From: Gloeopeniophorella convolvens
Taxonomy: Eukaryota; Basidiomycota; Agaricomycetes; Russulales
Length of the DNA: 64,000 nucleotides
Direction of reading: 5' to 3'
NCBI GenBank assembly: GCA_022496205.1
Contig: WTXD01000043.1
Coordinates: 62,001 to 126,000, forward strand
Made by a program: the position numbers and the translations under genes. How positions within the stretch are numbered: position 1 is the first letter of the stretch; each line of letters begins with the position of its first letter. Below, in pieces: positions 23,172 through 35,290 of this stretch. The notes beneath the pieces were generated by a model. The model saw only the letters and a list, made by a program, of their open reading frames with translations, ran no database searches and was not told the origin of the DNA.

Positions 23172-26088
23172 TCCAGGCCTCTCTGCAAATACCACAATAC
23201 CATACCACCGCGATGCTACATCACGCGCACACGCACATGCTCCCGCCGGAAGAAGGCTGCCATTCAACCGCACCCAGGCCATCATCACCCCGAACGAGGC
23301 CCCGCTACGCGAGGGGCCCGTGCCTCGCGCCGCCTGAGCGCCGCTCCCGCACCTGTACTCGCGACTTATCGCGCGCCATCGCACCTCTCTGCGTGCGCTT
23401 CTGGGTCCGGGACGCTGCGCCCTCCCAGGTTGTCACCGCGGCATGTGCTCGCGCCCGCATCGCGAAGCCGCGCACGCGCACGCGCGCGGGGTGTTTCCCA
23501 CATCTGCGTATAGGCCACGCGCGCGCACGCGCCGTGCGCTAAGATAAGGCGCAAGCTGGGCTGCCTGTTTCGGTGCGGGGTCGCCTTATTCCTTGCGAGG
23601 AAGCGAGCACGCTGCGCGGATGGGTGCCGCCCTTGGGGATGGAGAAGCGCGGTGCGTGCTGCAGCGCGTTATTGCGTGCGGGGCAGTTGGTATCTAGCCG
23701 AGCCTCTCGACCCTTCCTGCGTCTTCGTGCGTCCATTCAGTTTGCCCGGGCTGGCCAGTCCGCGTGCCTCGGATGTGGAGCCGTGCTTGGGTGTTGGAGT
23801 GCCCGCTTTGCGAGTGCACAGAGTCGAGTGGGCACGAGCCGATACGTGTCCGTTGTCAGCAGCGTCGCGACCGAGAGTGATGGCATCGCTGGCTCTGTCG
23901 CTGGTGGCGCTGCAGACGGCCAACGTGATTCCAGCTATCACTTTCCGGCACACGAGTTCCGGTGAGCGAGAGGCGTGCAATGAGCGAGCCAGGAGACGGG
24001 GCGGGCCATTACGACACCCGAGGACGCGAGCATGTGGCGCGCGCGCCGCCGATTGGCGCGTGGGCGCGCGACTCGTGGCACGCCCCTACTGGCATCCGGG
24101 AATATGCCTTCTTGCCTGCTGACCATGTCCGTGGGCACGGGGCGGGCCCGGGCGGGATCGGGGTCACTTGAACAGCTTGAGCTCCCGAGCGCGCCCGGGC
24201 CCGCGCGCGTTACGTACCGCATGGCGGGGGCGCACTTCCGGGTACGTATCCATGGCACGAGCACGCCGCGGCGGAAGCCTTCTGCCGACGACAGCCTCAG
24301 ACCTTCCCCTTCTGCGGGGCGATAACACAGAAGCCTTCGATGTTCGAATAAACGGGCGTGCGCCACCATGATCGGCGGGCATAGATAGGTACTGTGGGTA
24401 CCGCAAGGGAATCGGATGGTCGTTCGCTGTAGAAGCCTGTAGAAGGCGCAGAAAGGGGAAGCTGCTTTGAAAGCTCTTAGTAGGCATACGCTCGCGTCGA
24501 GTGGGCAGGTATCTGTTACGGCTGGGGGCTGGGAAGATGTCAGCGCGAAGCCGCCACGACCCAGGAAGGTGAGCAAATAATGCTGGGAACGCGGGGTGAC
24601 GGCAGCAGGCGCAGATCTCGAGGGTGATGTAACAGAGCCCTCCGAAGCCAGGTTGTTACGTCGCAGCGCGCTGCAGCGGTTCTAGCTGAAACGACCATGT
24701 GCGCTCCCCGAGACGACTGCCAGTGCAGCGCCTCAAGATCTCATGAACTGTGCTGCCGCAGTGCCAAGTAGATGCGCTGTGCGGGCTTGTGCAACAAAGC
24801 ACCGGCAATGAAGGGAGCCTGACATAGCCAAGGCCTGAGATGCCGACCCGTGCCGCAGGAATTACCAAGAGGCCTGTCAGTCAAGCTCAAGTTCATAGGA
24901 CGCGTGCACGAGGCTCCCAATCGTGTGACGAAATGTCGTATGCAAAGGCCACCGCCGACGCTGAGCGGACTGCCAGTAAGACGGTACCGCGCCCGAGCTG
25001 TCCGAGCTTGAACTTGAACTCCCAGGACAGTTCCATTCTTCAAGCATCTCCATCGGTTGGTATATGGTTCGGGGTCTCCCGCATTTTTGCTGCATGCTCC
25101 CCCTGCGCCTAATCACTCCAAGCGAAGCCAAGTATGCTTCACGGATGACTCCACTAGTATGAAGTAGTCCGCGCGACAGCACAATGGCGGATGCCAGATT
25201 GCTGGTGACATACGTGAGCAATAACACAAGTGCGACCGGGGCCATACTGTGAAGATATGGGGACGAATGTGGACCTCTCTTCCCGAGGGGGAGACATCCA
25301 GACGTGGGAGGGAGAGGATGGCGGAATTGGCAAGACAAGAAAGACGAAGGCGAGTCGAATCGGCGGAGCCGGATCAGCGCCAGTGCGAGACGCAAGACGG
25401 AATCGGCGGCGGGTGCGGCCTGCAGGACGGCGGTGGCAGCTGTGCCTAGATTGAAGATGTGATCATTGCATTGCGGCGCAAGAATAGAATAGAGCAGTAC
25501 TTCAATAGAATACAGGGGCTTGATCATCGGGGAGACAAGTCGCAACTGGCATCAGTAAAGCCTGGAGGCCCGCGACCCGCGGTCAAGGAATGCAAAAGGC
25601 GGAGAAGAACAAAGAACAAAACACAAAGCAGGATCTAAAGCCAGGACTGTAGGACCGAACGTGAATATCAGTACATCTACAGGCTATAGTGTCGGGGCCA
25701 CGCGGCGGGTCGACGTCCTGCACGAAAGTGACGTCGATGCCGAGCACATTTCATGCAGGGAGGCAATTCGGTAGCGGCGGCTCACGTTCATGAAAGGTCG
25801 AGAACAGGGAGAACGGTGGGAAAGCGAGGTGGACGACGGCGGTGGCAGATGGTGCATGGGTGGATGAAAGAGCAGCGATCGGAGGCGGCCGCGCATGGCA
25901 GCATTCGCGCGCAGTGCACATGTCGTCACTACACTGGATGGCCCCCAAGACTTATACTCTCTCGCAATATCACGAAGAACTGAATGTAGAGATTGGGCTG
26001 ACTAGTGATCCAAGATAGACAAAATTCAGGTATTATATGGTTCGACTACGGTCGTAACGATCCAGTGCGCCAGTGCACGCCGTAGCAC
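23172..26088. other. Gene-poor region of 2.9 kb
   Basis: Several open frames of 100-220 codons exist on both strands in the GC-rich left half (23500-24600), but none has a domain or plausible composition. The only candidate with a hydrophobic segment is listed at 24877-25545. Confidence 0.35.
24877..25545 (-). CDS. Possible membrane protein fragment, uncertain
   Basis: This open frame contains one clear hydrophobic stretch (MAPVALVLLLTYVTSNLASA) after an internal ATG near 25246. A Ser-rich tail follows (GSSSSSSDSSG). It recalls the last exon of fungal multi-pass proteins of the DUF6533/6534 kind, with a helix then a polar tail, but no upstream exon with the other helices was found. It could be a relic or a chance frame. 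Confidence 0.2.
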   Translation of the reverse strand: MRLVSPMIKPLYSIEVLLYSILAPQCNDHIFNLGTAATAVLQAAPAADSVLRLALALIRLRRFDSPSSFLSCQFRHPLPPTSGCLPLGKRGPHSSPYLHSMAPVALVLLLTYVTSNLASAIVLSRGLLHTSGVIREAYLASLGVIRRRGSMQQKCGRPRTIYQPMEMLEEWNCPGSSSSSSDSSGAVPSYWQSAQRRRWPLHTTFRHTIGSLVHASYELELD

Positions 26089-26647
26089 TCATTCTGAAAA
26101 GAACCTGGATGTGCGCACAATATACCCCCGCCCAGCTTCCATGGACACCGTGCCCTCTAGAGCCATCACTTCGAGCTCTCGTGCGAGTGAGCCGATGTTA
26201 GAACACTGAAGATCCGCGGAGTTGATCAGGAGGTCGATGGCTTTAATGAACCAAGCACGGCTCGCTAGCACCTGGCTGGCGGGAGATGCGTCCTCTGGGA
26301 GCTCATGGAGAGAACCGGAAAGGAGTTCTGCGAAACCGAGGTACGTCACGTCGGGAGGTAGAGCTCCTAGAGACCCCATGCACGTGAGAACCGCGGGACT
26401 TTCCTAAAGAAAAGCAAGGAAAGAACATACCAATGTATGCCATGAGACATGCTTTCCTCGTGTTGGCGACGTTGTTGTAGACGGGTCCTTTGATCTGCCA
26501 CCCTCCGGAGTCTGTATGCGAAAGCCCGTATAGGTGGCCCCTTGTTTCGGTCAACATAAGAGCAATCTTCCACTCATAGACTCCGGGAGAGGATGTGGGG
26601 TATAGGACGGCAGAGATATATTCTGCAGGACAGGCTCTGGAGGTCAT
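26089..26647 (-). CDS. Small protein of an unrecognised family, member 1
   Basis: Two exons (26431-26647 and 26089-26366, 64 nt intron) give 164 residues. I do not recognise the family, but the window holds three paralogues (28696-29264 and 60868-61425). They share a start MT, an early LYP-like motif, a Trp-rich middle, an intron after a Cys-containing helix (RKACLMAYIG here) and a C-terminal motif R-x-W-F-x-[KE]-x-I (here SRAWFIKAIDLL). In this copy exon 2 opens ALPPDVTYLGFAEL. There is no signal peptide, membrane segment or known motif. The conserved intron position and phase between copies with low sequence identity is the best evidence that this is a real gene. Confidence 0.65.
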
Positions 26648-28695
26648 CTTGACTGTAGATTCGTTAGAGTTAGTCTAGCGATGAAAGACCTGGGCGTACA
26701 ATGGGCTGCGGAGAATGTAGCGGTGGATAAGAGGCCAAGTTGGGGGGAACCATAGTGAGAACGAGCGCATTAAGTACTCGCGGGCTACCGCGGCTGGATC
26801 TATGTTCACAATATCAAACAATGGTGTTGTGGAGGAACTCGCAACCCGTTCCGCTTAGATTGTAGCGGTCGGGTATTGTAATCTGTGGAAAGATCCGCTT
26901 TTGGGTGTGGATAGCGCCCCTACGGCCGACACTCAACACCTCTACGGCGTAGATGGAGTCCCAAACATGAGCAAGGGAATCACGAGGCCGTAAATAATCG
27001 GAGTCGGTGCCGGATGTAGAAGGCTGGTCAGGACGCCTTCATTCGTGGCAATGGTGACTGAGAGGTAGATCTTGCGCAACCTTTGGCATGAAGCAGTGGA
27101 TGAAGTGGCTAGAGAGCTGGACCAAGGCGATTTCCGGAAACCAGAAGTTCATCGTGTTGGAGCGGCGTATCTGGAACCATGCATGAGGCAGCTGTGGTAA
27201 CCTGGTCAACAAAGCAGACAGGAGTTGGCATAGTACCACCGGTCTGACGTCTGGCGGAGGGGCCACTCCACTGAGCAGAGCATGCGCAGTAACATCTGGG
27301 GCGACAATTCAAATGGGAAACCAGGTCCGCATAAAGATGCCAGAGTCGGAGAAACAGAATGAGAGAGTGTCACACTTGGCAAGATGTGGGCATAGACCCC
27401 AGGCTTCGGGCGCCGCCCAAAAAGGACGGGCATCTGAGGACTCTCCGGGCCGGGATCGTTGGGACCCGTCGCTGGGTAGGCCTTGCCAGTGCTTGTCGAT
27501 CGCCCCTCATCCAATTGACTCTCACTGGCCACCTACGACGTGGGATGGATGGGCTTTTGTGACCTTGTGTTCTTCGAACCGGCTCTACATCTCACCTAGG
27601 AAATAGCCCGAACCTGCCCGAACCCGCTGCGGAGCGGATCGGAAATTGGTCACACCACACGATGCGTGCCACGAAGTACCACGGTTTCGTTGCCACAAGT
27701 CTCCCCTCTTACACTCAGACTAATCGCAGTCGGCGAAAAAGCGAAGGAGGACAGATGCGACGTCACGCTGCACCCGCCACGAAGTACCGTGGTCGTTGAG
27801 GTGTGCTTCCGTTGTCTAATGTCGCCATGGGTAATATTCCTCTAGCACGATCACTGCACGGTGTCAAGTTGTGGCCCAAGTGGAGAAGCGGCCGCGGGAG
27901 TTCCTCTCTCCGACTGATATCGCGCCTTTGAACGTATTAAGAAGTGCCCCATTTACTCTTGCAATATAATAAACCTACTAGAGGCGCAAGCGAGACAGTT
28001 ATCTATCACCCCAATCTCTAATCCCATATCCTGCGTTGGGCTCGATTTCCAGGGGATGTTGGCGGTGGGCTCAAGCAGAGCTTTGTCTTCTTGACGCGCG
28101 TCCGTTTCACTGAGCAAGAGTTGTCACCACCAGGCCCCGTCAGTGTCATACGCGCCGAGAAGCCTCGTGCTGCGACGAGCAGTGCCGTGTGATGAACGCT
28201 CAATATTCAGCCTCAAACCATCGGCCTCCAAGGATATCGCTGAGTGACTCCTGCCACCCACCTTACGAGGGTTTCTGGATGTCTCGGGACGCATCAAACC
28301 GACTTCACTTTCGATCCGACCCTGGGGCGCACGGACGACCGTTGTAGCCTCAGGCGGTGTTTCGCGGACCAACTTGAAGAAGGCCATTCTCTCCAAGCAT
28401 TTTGCCATTATCTTGTTCCTTAGAGCAGAGACTGGTTGTTCACGGCGCTATAGAGTCGGATATTGTTGGTATTAATGATGGGTAACGCCCAGAAGGACTG
28501 GTATACTGGGCCGATGACGCTGCACTACTTGAAGACGGCTGCCATATATACACGAATTTGACGCACTGGATCTGGGTTGATTTGATGTATGATATCTCCC
28601 CGCAGTACGAAGAGCAACCAACAGTTTACGGTGCGCTTGTCCTAGCCCAAATTTGCTACATGATATCTATTCTCACTATCCTACGTCTACACCGT
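26648..28695. other. Intergenic, uncertain short frames
   Basis: Minus-strand frames at 27039-27266, 27206-27532 and 28124-28408 have protein-like composition in part (the last begins MAKCLERMAFFKLVRE and is 94 codons), but none shows a domain or joins to a neighbour by a convincing splice. They may be relics of F-box or small-family genes. Confidence 0.3.
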
Positions 28696-29264
28696 TCAAC
28701 AGCAGCGCTGTGAGACGCACACGACATATTGCCTTGTGCTTCCCCAAGCTTTTTTTGCTCGGGAAGCTATGCCAGACAATTCATCTTCCAGTAGCTCCAC
28801 GTTGGGGCAAGTTATAACTCCACCAGCTTGAAAAAGAGAAATGGCCTCCTTGAACCAGATTCGACTAGTGAAAACCTGCTCAACGGGGCGGTAGCGATGC
28901 GGGGCCACATGCGGGATACGAGGGGCGAATTGCTTCAGGTAGTCTCCATTAACACCGAGTGGGAGAACTCCTAGGACCTCCATGAGAATAGGAAGATAGA
29001 GCCGAGCACAGAGAGCTCACCAATTTGTACCAAAGCACAAGTCCTGCGCAAGTTCACAATGTTGCTATAGCCTCCGTGGTAGATCCACTCTGCTGGGCTG
29101 TGCAGAGCCATTTCTTTGTTTTTCGGGCGAACTGCCAGGTGAAACCCGATATTCGTATCCTGGCTCATCATTAATTCCCACGAGAAGGGTTCGACCTGGT
29201 CCGAATCATTGGGCTCAAGAGACGCATAGAGTTTGAAGGGGGCGTCGGGAGGAAGGGCGGTCAT
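28696..29264 (-). CDS. Small protein of an unrecognised family, member 2
   Basis: Exon 1 is 29021-29264 (begins MTALPPDAPFKLYASLEPND) and exon 2 is 28696-28970, with a 50 nt intron; 172 residues. The intron falls after RTCALVQIG in phase 1, exactly as in member 1. Exon 2 opens VLPLGVNGDYLKQFAPRIPH and carries the family motif SRIWFKEAISLF. Compared with members 1 and 3, sequence identity is low but spacing is kept, which suggests old duplicates under constraint on shape more than sequence. No function can be assigned. Confidence 0.65.
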
Positions 29265-30913
29265 CTTGTCCCGCTGATGTGTAGAGCTGAGCGATGGAGG
29301 AAGGGAAAGCGCTGGTAGCGACTGGCTGCGACGTGAAGGAGATGGACTGGTAAGGCCGAGAGTGAGGAGGAGACGGAGAGAAATAACGTCCTTAAGTATT
29401 CGCCCGAGGTGTCACTGTGGTCTGCGTCTGTAAAGTTAAGCGCACTCGGAAAGTGGAAAACGTTGTCAAGGCGAAAACGAGTGTTTGCGGCACAGACATA
29501 CCCGAGGATCTGTGGTGATGTACGGGGCTGATAGCGGTTCAAGGAGAGCTTCTTGGTGGCTGTCGCATGGGTGATACCAAGTGTCACGATGCTAAATGTA
29601 GCCCTGACACGGGCCGAGGCTCGACCAAGGTGAAAATGTCCGGAACCTCAAGCCACAGTGAGGGCCATCACCGTGGCCGTGAGACCGCCAAATCTGCAAA
29701 ATTTCAAGAGTGATAGAGAGGGAAACCTGGGGGCAAGGATGGCAGGTAAAGCCGTAGCGAGGGACATAGGGTGTTCCGGGTGAACGCTCGGCTTTCGGTG
29801 TGTAGAGGAGTCGGTCTGCCGATGAGGGCCACACATGCCGTTATGGAGGTGCCACGAAGCATCCCATTCCCACAGGGCGTACGCGGTCCCACGAGGCGAA
29901 GCGAGGTTAGGGAAGAAAAAACGGGATTCAGAGTGACACTGAGAAGCGATTTTCTCCACGCCAGGTGCATATCCGAGACTGAGATGACTGGGAGCAGCGG
30001 CACACGAGGTCGTACGTAAGAGACGAAGAAGCGGGGATGATAAAATGGTGCTGCGTCGAGAGCGTCGAGGCTGCGAGACCGAGCTCAAATCAAGCTATCA
30101 CTCGGCTCCTGATGTTTGGTTAGCTACGACGAGACAGACGTGACAGATCGACTCACGGTCTCGACCGGCAATGCTGCAGCGGAAGTGTTAGTAAAGATGT
30201 GTGAGGACGACTTGCCTGATCACGAATCACCAGCCTGAATCCGCAGTGAACCCCCAAGGCCCAAGTCGATGGGACCCAGTCATACTCGCGTGCACTGACA
30301 TGTCGAAGTAGTGAAGCTATCTGGTATGCCGCTGTGCATGCGTCTCATGGTCACTACGAGGGTGCATGGAAAAGCGACGAAAGCAAGGAGTCGGACCAGC
30401 AGGCGAGCATTGCGGCCAGTTAAACAAGCGAAGTTGTTGGAGGCGCATGCGATAGATGGGTTGATTGGGCAATGTGACCTGCATGCAACAAGTCTAAGTG
30501 CAGTCCTAGTCGAGTGAGTCGCTGCAGATGGAGCACGGCTGGCATGCACTGCGCTGGCCGCAGCGGCGGCTATTTCCGGGCCTTCGCCCAAGTCCGATGG
30601 CCGCGCACAACCAAGCGGCGCAACGCCCGTCACTCCGAGGTCGACTCGTCGGACTCGCCCCGACGGTTCTATGTTGCAGTCTCGCGCTGGTGTCGCGTCT
30701 CTCGATATAACTCTGAATGCTTCTGCCGCCCGTCCACTAGCTGTAGATCACGTGTGCAAGCCTCGATCATGCGCGGTAGAACCTGTCTGATAGCAGAAGT
30801 TACAGTATAACTACATTATGATACAACACTTTCCTGTTGACAAGGATTTTGATCTGATGGCTTCACCAGGACGTCCCCAAAACCACGATTGTCTCAACAC
30901 AATGTTAGCTCCT
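29265..30913. other. Intergenic, no confident gene
   Basis: It contains the upstream region of small-family member 2 and the 3' side of the F-box gene. Minus frames at 29261-29587 and 29648-30088 are open but unsupported. Confidence 0.3.
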
Positions 30914-32562
30914 TCAGCCCAACAACATCGATATCAGCGCCCCCCAGTTGCACCCGGTCGGGTCCGAGATACCCCACAGAGTAGGCACAGTCTGGCCGGT
31001 GCACTTACGATCGTCCCTGTATTGGGAAAACACTTCAGGCCCGGTGGGGCCATTCGGCATCATGGTGCGGCCTTCGATTTTTTCCATAAACACCACGATT
31101 CGCCGCAGGTCAGGGAGAAGCCTTTCTGGTAGCCCGCCTGTTTGCGATGGGCGAAGGATGTGGCAAAGCACCAAGGACATGGTCGGTTCGGCACAGAGCG
31201 TACAGATACCACTGAATGGCAGCAGGAAGTTGAGCCACGGTCGGGATTCGGGGGCCAGGTTCTGTGTATGGGAGGATGTCAGCACCATTCCCCGTACTGT
31301 GGGCAGCTTCTCCGCGATGGCCTCGCAGAATTTGGATAAGGACCGCGTCTGGTCGTCGAATTCTGTGCAGGAAAATTCGAGGAAGAAGTTTTCATGGTCC
31401 CTCTCGGATAAGCGTATCTCCACGCCGGCTTCGTCGTCGAATTCGACGATTGCTCTGTCGAATCGCAGACTTTTAGCACTGACGACAAGAGCCGAAAGAT
31501 TTGGTAAGAATGAGAGCTCTTCGTCTACGATGAGAGCTTCAACATGGCTGAGAGCAGGGGTTTCAAGTCGAGCCGCGAGAGCTTCGACCCACCAGCTGGG
31601 TCCCTGGCAGTCGAGATGATTGAGCGAGGGAAGGCGTATTATCTCGTATGTTGCAGGCGACAGGCGTTCTTCGGCGTCTCTGCTCCCCGACAGGTGATGA
31701 TTGGAACACAGGATGAGCTTGGTAAGCTGGGGAACAGCGCGAAGGGTATCGACTAAGGCGTTGAGGGAGGTGAACCCAGGGTCTACGTCATAGAGATTGA
31801 GCGTGCGCAGCGGCGCGAGGCGCGCTGGATTGGACAGCATGGGGGGGAGAATGCTAAGGCTGATGCCGGACAGGGTAACGTGAATAAGGCGTGGGGCGAG
31901 ACCCCGTAAGAAGTTTGCGGGAGGTGTCATATTGAGGTTGTTATCGTTGGACTCCGAGTCTAAGTTTACATCTGTAATGTGGATGTCGAGGTCCACTAGT
32001 GAGGGTGCCAGTCTATCGGGCATGGCCGCGAGTGTCCTCTGCACCACCTGCCGGGGACCTGACATGACGATCTGACCAACGCGATCCCAGTATTGAAGCG
32101 CACAGCCCAGGAGCCCGTCGAGGCCAAGGACACGGTGGCCGACCCCCGAACGGAGGGCCAATGGGACTGAGGGAGGGACTAGCGCAATCCTCTCGGCGTT
32201 GGGCATGTGGCTTTCGATATTGCAGTAGAAAATCAGGTTGAGGCGTTGTGCCGATGCAAACAAGACCTCCCGCCACCTCGCCGAGACGTGCGCGAGCGTG
32301 CACCAGCTGAATTGAGGCGACCATCCCGATGGATATCGGAGGCATCCAGAGAGGTAATGCTCGAAGATATCCAGGAGGATTTCGTTCGGCAGCACATTAA
32401 TCGGAACGCGCAGGTTGCCGTGGTCTGCTCCATCGTATGTCAGACATGGCGTACGTTCGTGACCGGAGGAATATACCTACCCTCGAGAGCGGAGCATGGT
32501 GATTGAGGGAGGTTGGCCGCACTGGCAGCTGCATTTCGCTCAGTGTTTGGGACGGAGTGCAT
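30914..32562 (-). CDS. F-box protein with leucine-rich region
   Basis: Two exons: 32481-32562 (begins MHSVPNTERN) and 30914-32424, with a 56 nt intron. The product is 530 residues. The F-box is near residues 37-80 (INVLPNEILLDIFEHYL, then LAHVSARWREVLFAS). The remainder has LRR-like blocks (APRLIHVTL, LAPLRTLNLYDVD, VPQLTKLILC, LPSLNHLD). The presumed role is an SCF ubiquitin-ligase receptor. The first exon was placed because it is the only upstream ATG that splices in phase, and because the F-box genes at 731 and 2962 have the same exon-1/exon-2 phase just before the F-box. A TATA element sits about 70 bp upstream. It is not a recent copy of the 1-3 kb pair; identity is low outside the F-box. 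Confidence 0.87.
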
Positions 32563-32628
32563 TGGGTGGAGTCGGGGTGGGAGTGGAATGGTAGGAATGG
32601 GGTTCAAGACGCACGAACTAGCAGGGGA

Positions 32629-32636
32629 TTTATAAG
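32629..32636 (-). promoter_or_regulatory. TATA box of the F-box gene
   Basis: Reads cttataaa on the minus strand, about 70 bp upstream of the ATG at 32562, a usual distance for a fungal TATA element. Confidence 0.5.
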
Positions 32637-32639
32637 TGG

Positions 32640-34218
32640 CCCGGGCGGGGTTCAGATCTTGCGAGTCCTGGAACAGCCCAAGCGCGCTTCCACAAGCTGC
32701 GGCAACTTATGTTGTGTCACCACAGGCTGGTTCAGGTTGTGGCAATTCATGATCAATGCTCAACAAAGAAGCCCCTCAAATTTCTAGTCATGGAGCGTTA
32801 CATACAGACGATCGTAAGGTTGAGAAAGATACTACTAGCTTCCGAGCCGACGCATGCCGTGGTGCACATCGTATAGTTTTGAGATCGACTGTCAAAATCT
32901 AGCCAGAAAAAAATATCGTCAGTCACAATAGACATCCGTGTGCGCGTGAAGGCCCGTGCACTAATGCGCCAAGCGCCAAGAGAGGCCCAAGCTGGTCAGG
33001 GAGAACGTTGATGTCATCCTCTGCAACTAGGACCGGCATCCAGAGCTCGGGGAGAATTTCACGGCAAGCTCCGTTGGTGTTGAGTCGAGTGTGCGCGCGA
33101 CGATGAGTATGAGGGCCCGCATCGACTCTGAGAGCAGACGCCGCTGCGGAAGGGCGCGGAGAGCGCGGACCGGAGCGCCGGTTCGGTCTCATATGGTCTC
33201 ATACTACGCTATAAAAGCCAGTAGATCGTCTTGCAGGCCATGCCGAACATCGCACGGGATGCGCAGGCTAGAAATAAATGGGGTATACTGTCGACGTGTT
33301 TGAGGATGTCCACCAACGATTGCGTCCGTAATGACCCTGCATGCATGCTGGGGATGTGAGTGAAAGGAAACGTGGAGAGTGGCCGGAGAGCCGCCATCCA
33401 TGTTCGTGGATCCGATGAGAAGGGTCGCGATCGATTTGTTGTTTCTGGAAAGGGATGCATAGCGATAGACATGAGCGATATCAAGTAGAGATACTCGAGT
33501 ACAAGGGTTTCTTTGGCCGTGGCGGAAAGGAACGTGGACGCCGATCGTTCGTCGACGAGTAATTGCGCGATGCAGATTGTCTATGAAACAGCGTCTGTAC
33601 GCGATCAGCGAGGAATGAAAGGTGAGGTGGAAAGACGAATACGAACCTGCCATATCCGCCCATGATTTAGCCGTTTCGCGACGGAGGCACAACTGGAGTC
33701 CCACGTACCCGGTCGGTAGCTCTGCTAAGCATGTTCTAGACTGCCCCAGGGAGGTCCATCCCGTTGTCATCGATAAGCGTCTGAGGTGCTAGACGGTGAA
33801 ATAGCCAAGAGTGCTCGTCAGGCAGAGCGTCGAATCTGTCGAATGCAGCTGCAGTGGGTTCCATTAAAGACCGCTCAAGCCAAATGTTCTGCTATCGCCT
33901 GTCCTCGCTAGGGAAAAAGTAGAGAACTGCGTAGACAACCGTGAGTCCATCCAGGGTCGGTACAGCCGCCGTTATGTATAAAGCAACGAATATGGGTCAG
34001 AAAAGAGCCCGACCAGCCTGAGAGAGCCTGAGGTCGCCGGCGGACTTGGAAAAACTACACAAAGGCAAACAATGACTCGGGAGCGCCAAAAGCTGCCAGA
34101 AGCAGTCGGAGGCGCCAAGTGCCGCCGCTGCCTTGGCCAGTCTGTTACGGAGACTAGCCGCTGCCACTCCATTCAAGCTGAGTCCGGGCAGTCGACTCGC
34201 CGTCTTGCGTTCATCCAC
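32640..34218. other. Intergenic with possible F-box relics (-)
   Basis: Two minus-strand frames (33204-33770 and 32923-33192) contain stretches such as HACRVITDAIVGGHPQT and CREILPELWMPVLVAEDDIN that look like the C-terminal part of a fungal F-box/LRR protein. No F-box, start or joined model can be built. I read this as decayed coding DNA at best. Confidence 0.25.
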
Positions 34219-35290
34219 CATGGACGCCATACCAGTGCCAAAGGTGAGTCGCGAACGCCCTACATATCTCCGAAAAATGGTCCGATCCCATTTGCGGGTC
34301 TCAAATGTGCTGTGCAGCAAGTCAGGAAGGACGCAGCTGGCAGGAATTCAGCGCTAGCACTTGACCGGTCACCGGTCACCGCGCACCATCTCATCTTCTC
34401 ATATGCAGACACCTACCCCGAGATGTGGGTGAGTCACACACGCCGTATGCCGTTTTACTGTGCCAACTCGCAGATCGTTCTCGCGCAGGCCACATATCCA
34501 CTGGTCAACTTGGTGACCTGGCTTCCTCAGGCGCTGAGGGGACAGTGCCCGGTCTCCTTCCGATGCCGCACCTTCGAGACATTTTCACTATCTTTTGGGA
34601 AGACTAAGAGGTTATGGGCATGTTCGAGAGCGTGAAGGAATCGACGGTGGCAGGTGAGTCTACGGGCCTTTTCAACCCTTGACAGTGGCTCAGCTTCTGT
34701 CCAACAGACTCTGTGTCATGGCTCTACACCTTTTCCTACACCCCTTCTCCGTCACTGTCTGCATCGGACGGATGGAGTCTGTACTCTTCTCTCGAAGATG
34801 GTCGCATGGGTATCGGGACGCACTTCAAGGTGTGGGTTTCCAACGATATCAACAAGGACTAGTCCGTATGTGCACTCCTCCATGTACGACTAATGGTATT
34901 CATCTATAACGCTAGTACCCCTCTGTCCTCTGGTCTTGTTCGGCTCACCCGTCACGTCTGGTTGTGCCGACCAGGATCAGCGATTCGACGTTCCAGTACC
35001 ACATCAAGGGCCGCATCCCGCGCCTAAGTACCTGCACTGGTAAATTTTGTGAGTAGACCGCCACGTACGTCCGTCATAGCGTTTGACTTTTCACTCGCGT
35101 AGGGGAGTGTCACTCGCTCCAGCCAACCCATGGTTGGCCTTACCGACGCCCGGTCAATATATGACGAAATGATTGTCGAAGGATGTTCATGCCTTGCGTT
35201 GCGCCTGAGTTTCGCGCTCCCCAGGCTGTGGTTTATCTCGCATCACTATGAATGTTCCCAACAACAAAACGTTGCGCCCTGTGGTTCATC
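34219..35290 (+). pseudogene. Myotubularin-family phosphatase, truncated pseudogene
   Basis: The N-terminal half of a myotubularin (phosphoinositide 3-phosphatase) can be read piecewise. It begins MDAIPVPK, then a PH-GRAM region with VTAHHLIFSYADTYPEMW and YPLVNLVTWLPQAL plus FRCRTFETFSLSFGK. It continues FESVKESTVA, DGWSLYSSLED-GRMGIG, HPSRLVVPTRISDSTFQY, and GSVTRSSQPMVGLTDARSIY. Introns at the expected places keep GT...AG ends. Disablements: a frameshift near 34606, an in-frame TAG at about 34860 right after NDINKD, a small deletion after STFQY, and a further frameshift plus stop near 35040. Homology fades after about 35290. The catalytic region (CxxGWDR signature) is absent from the following sequence. 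Intact relatives regulate endosomal PI3P. Confidence 0.75.

Noticed and set aside
23938..24576. 212-codon minus-strand frame
   Set aside because: Lies in very GC-rich DNA, Arg/Pro/Ser-rich with scattered Cys, no motif; chance openness is likely.
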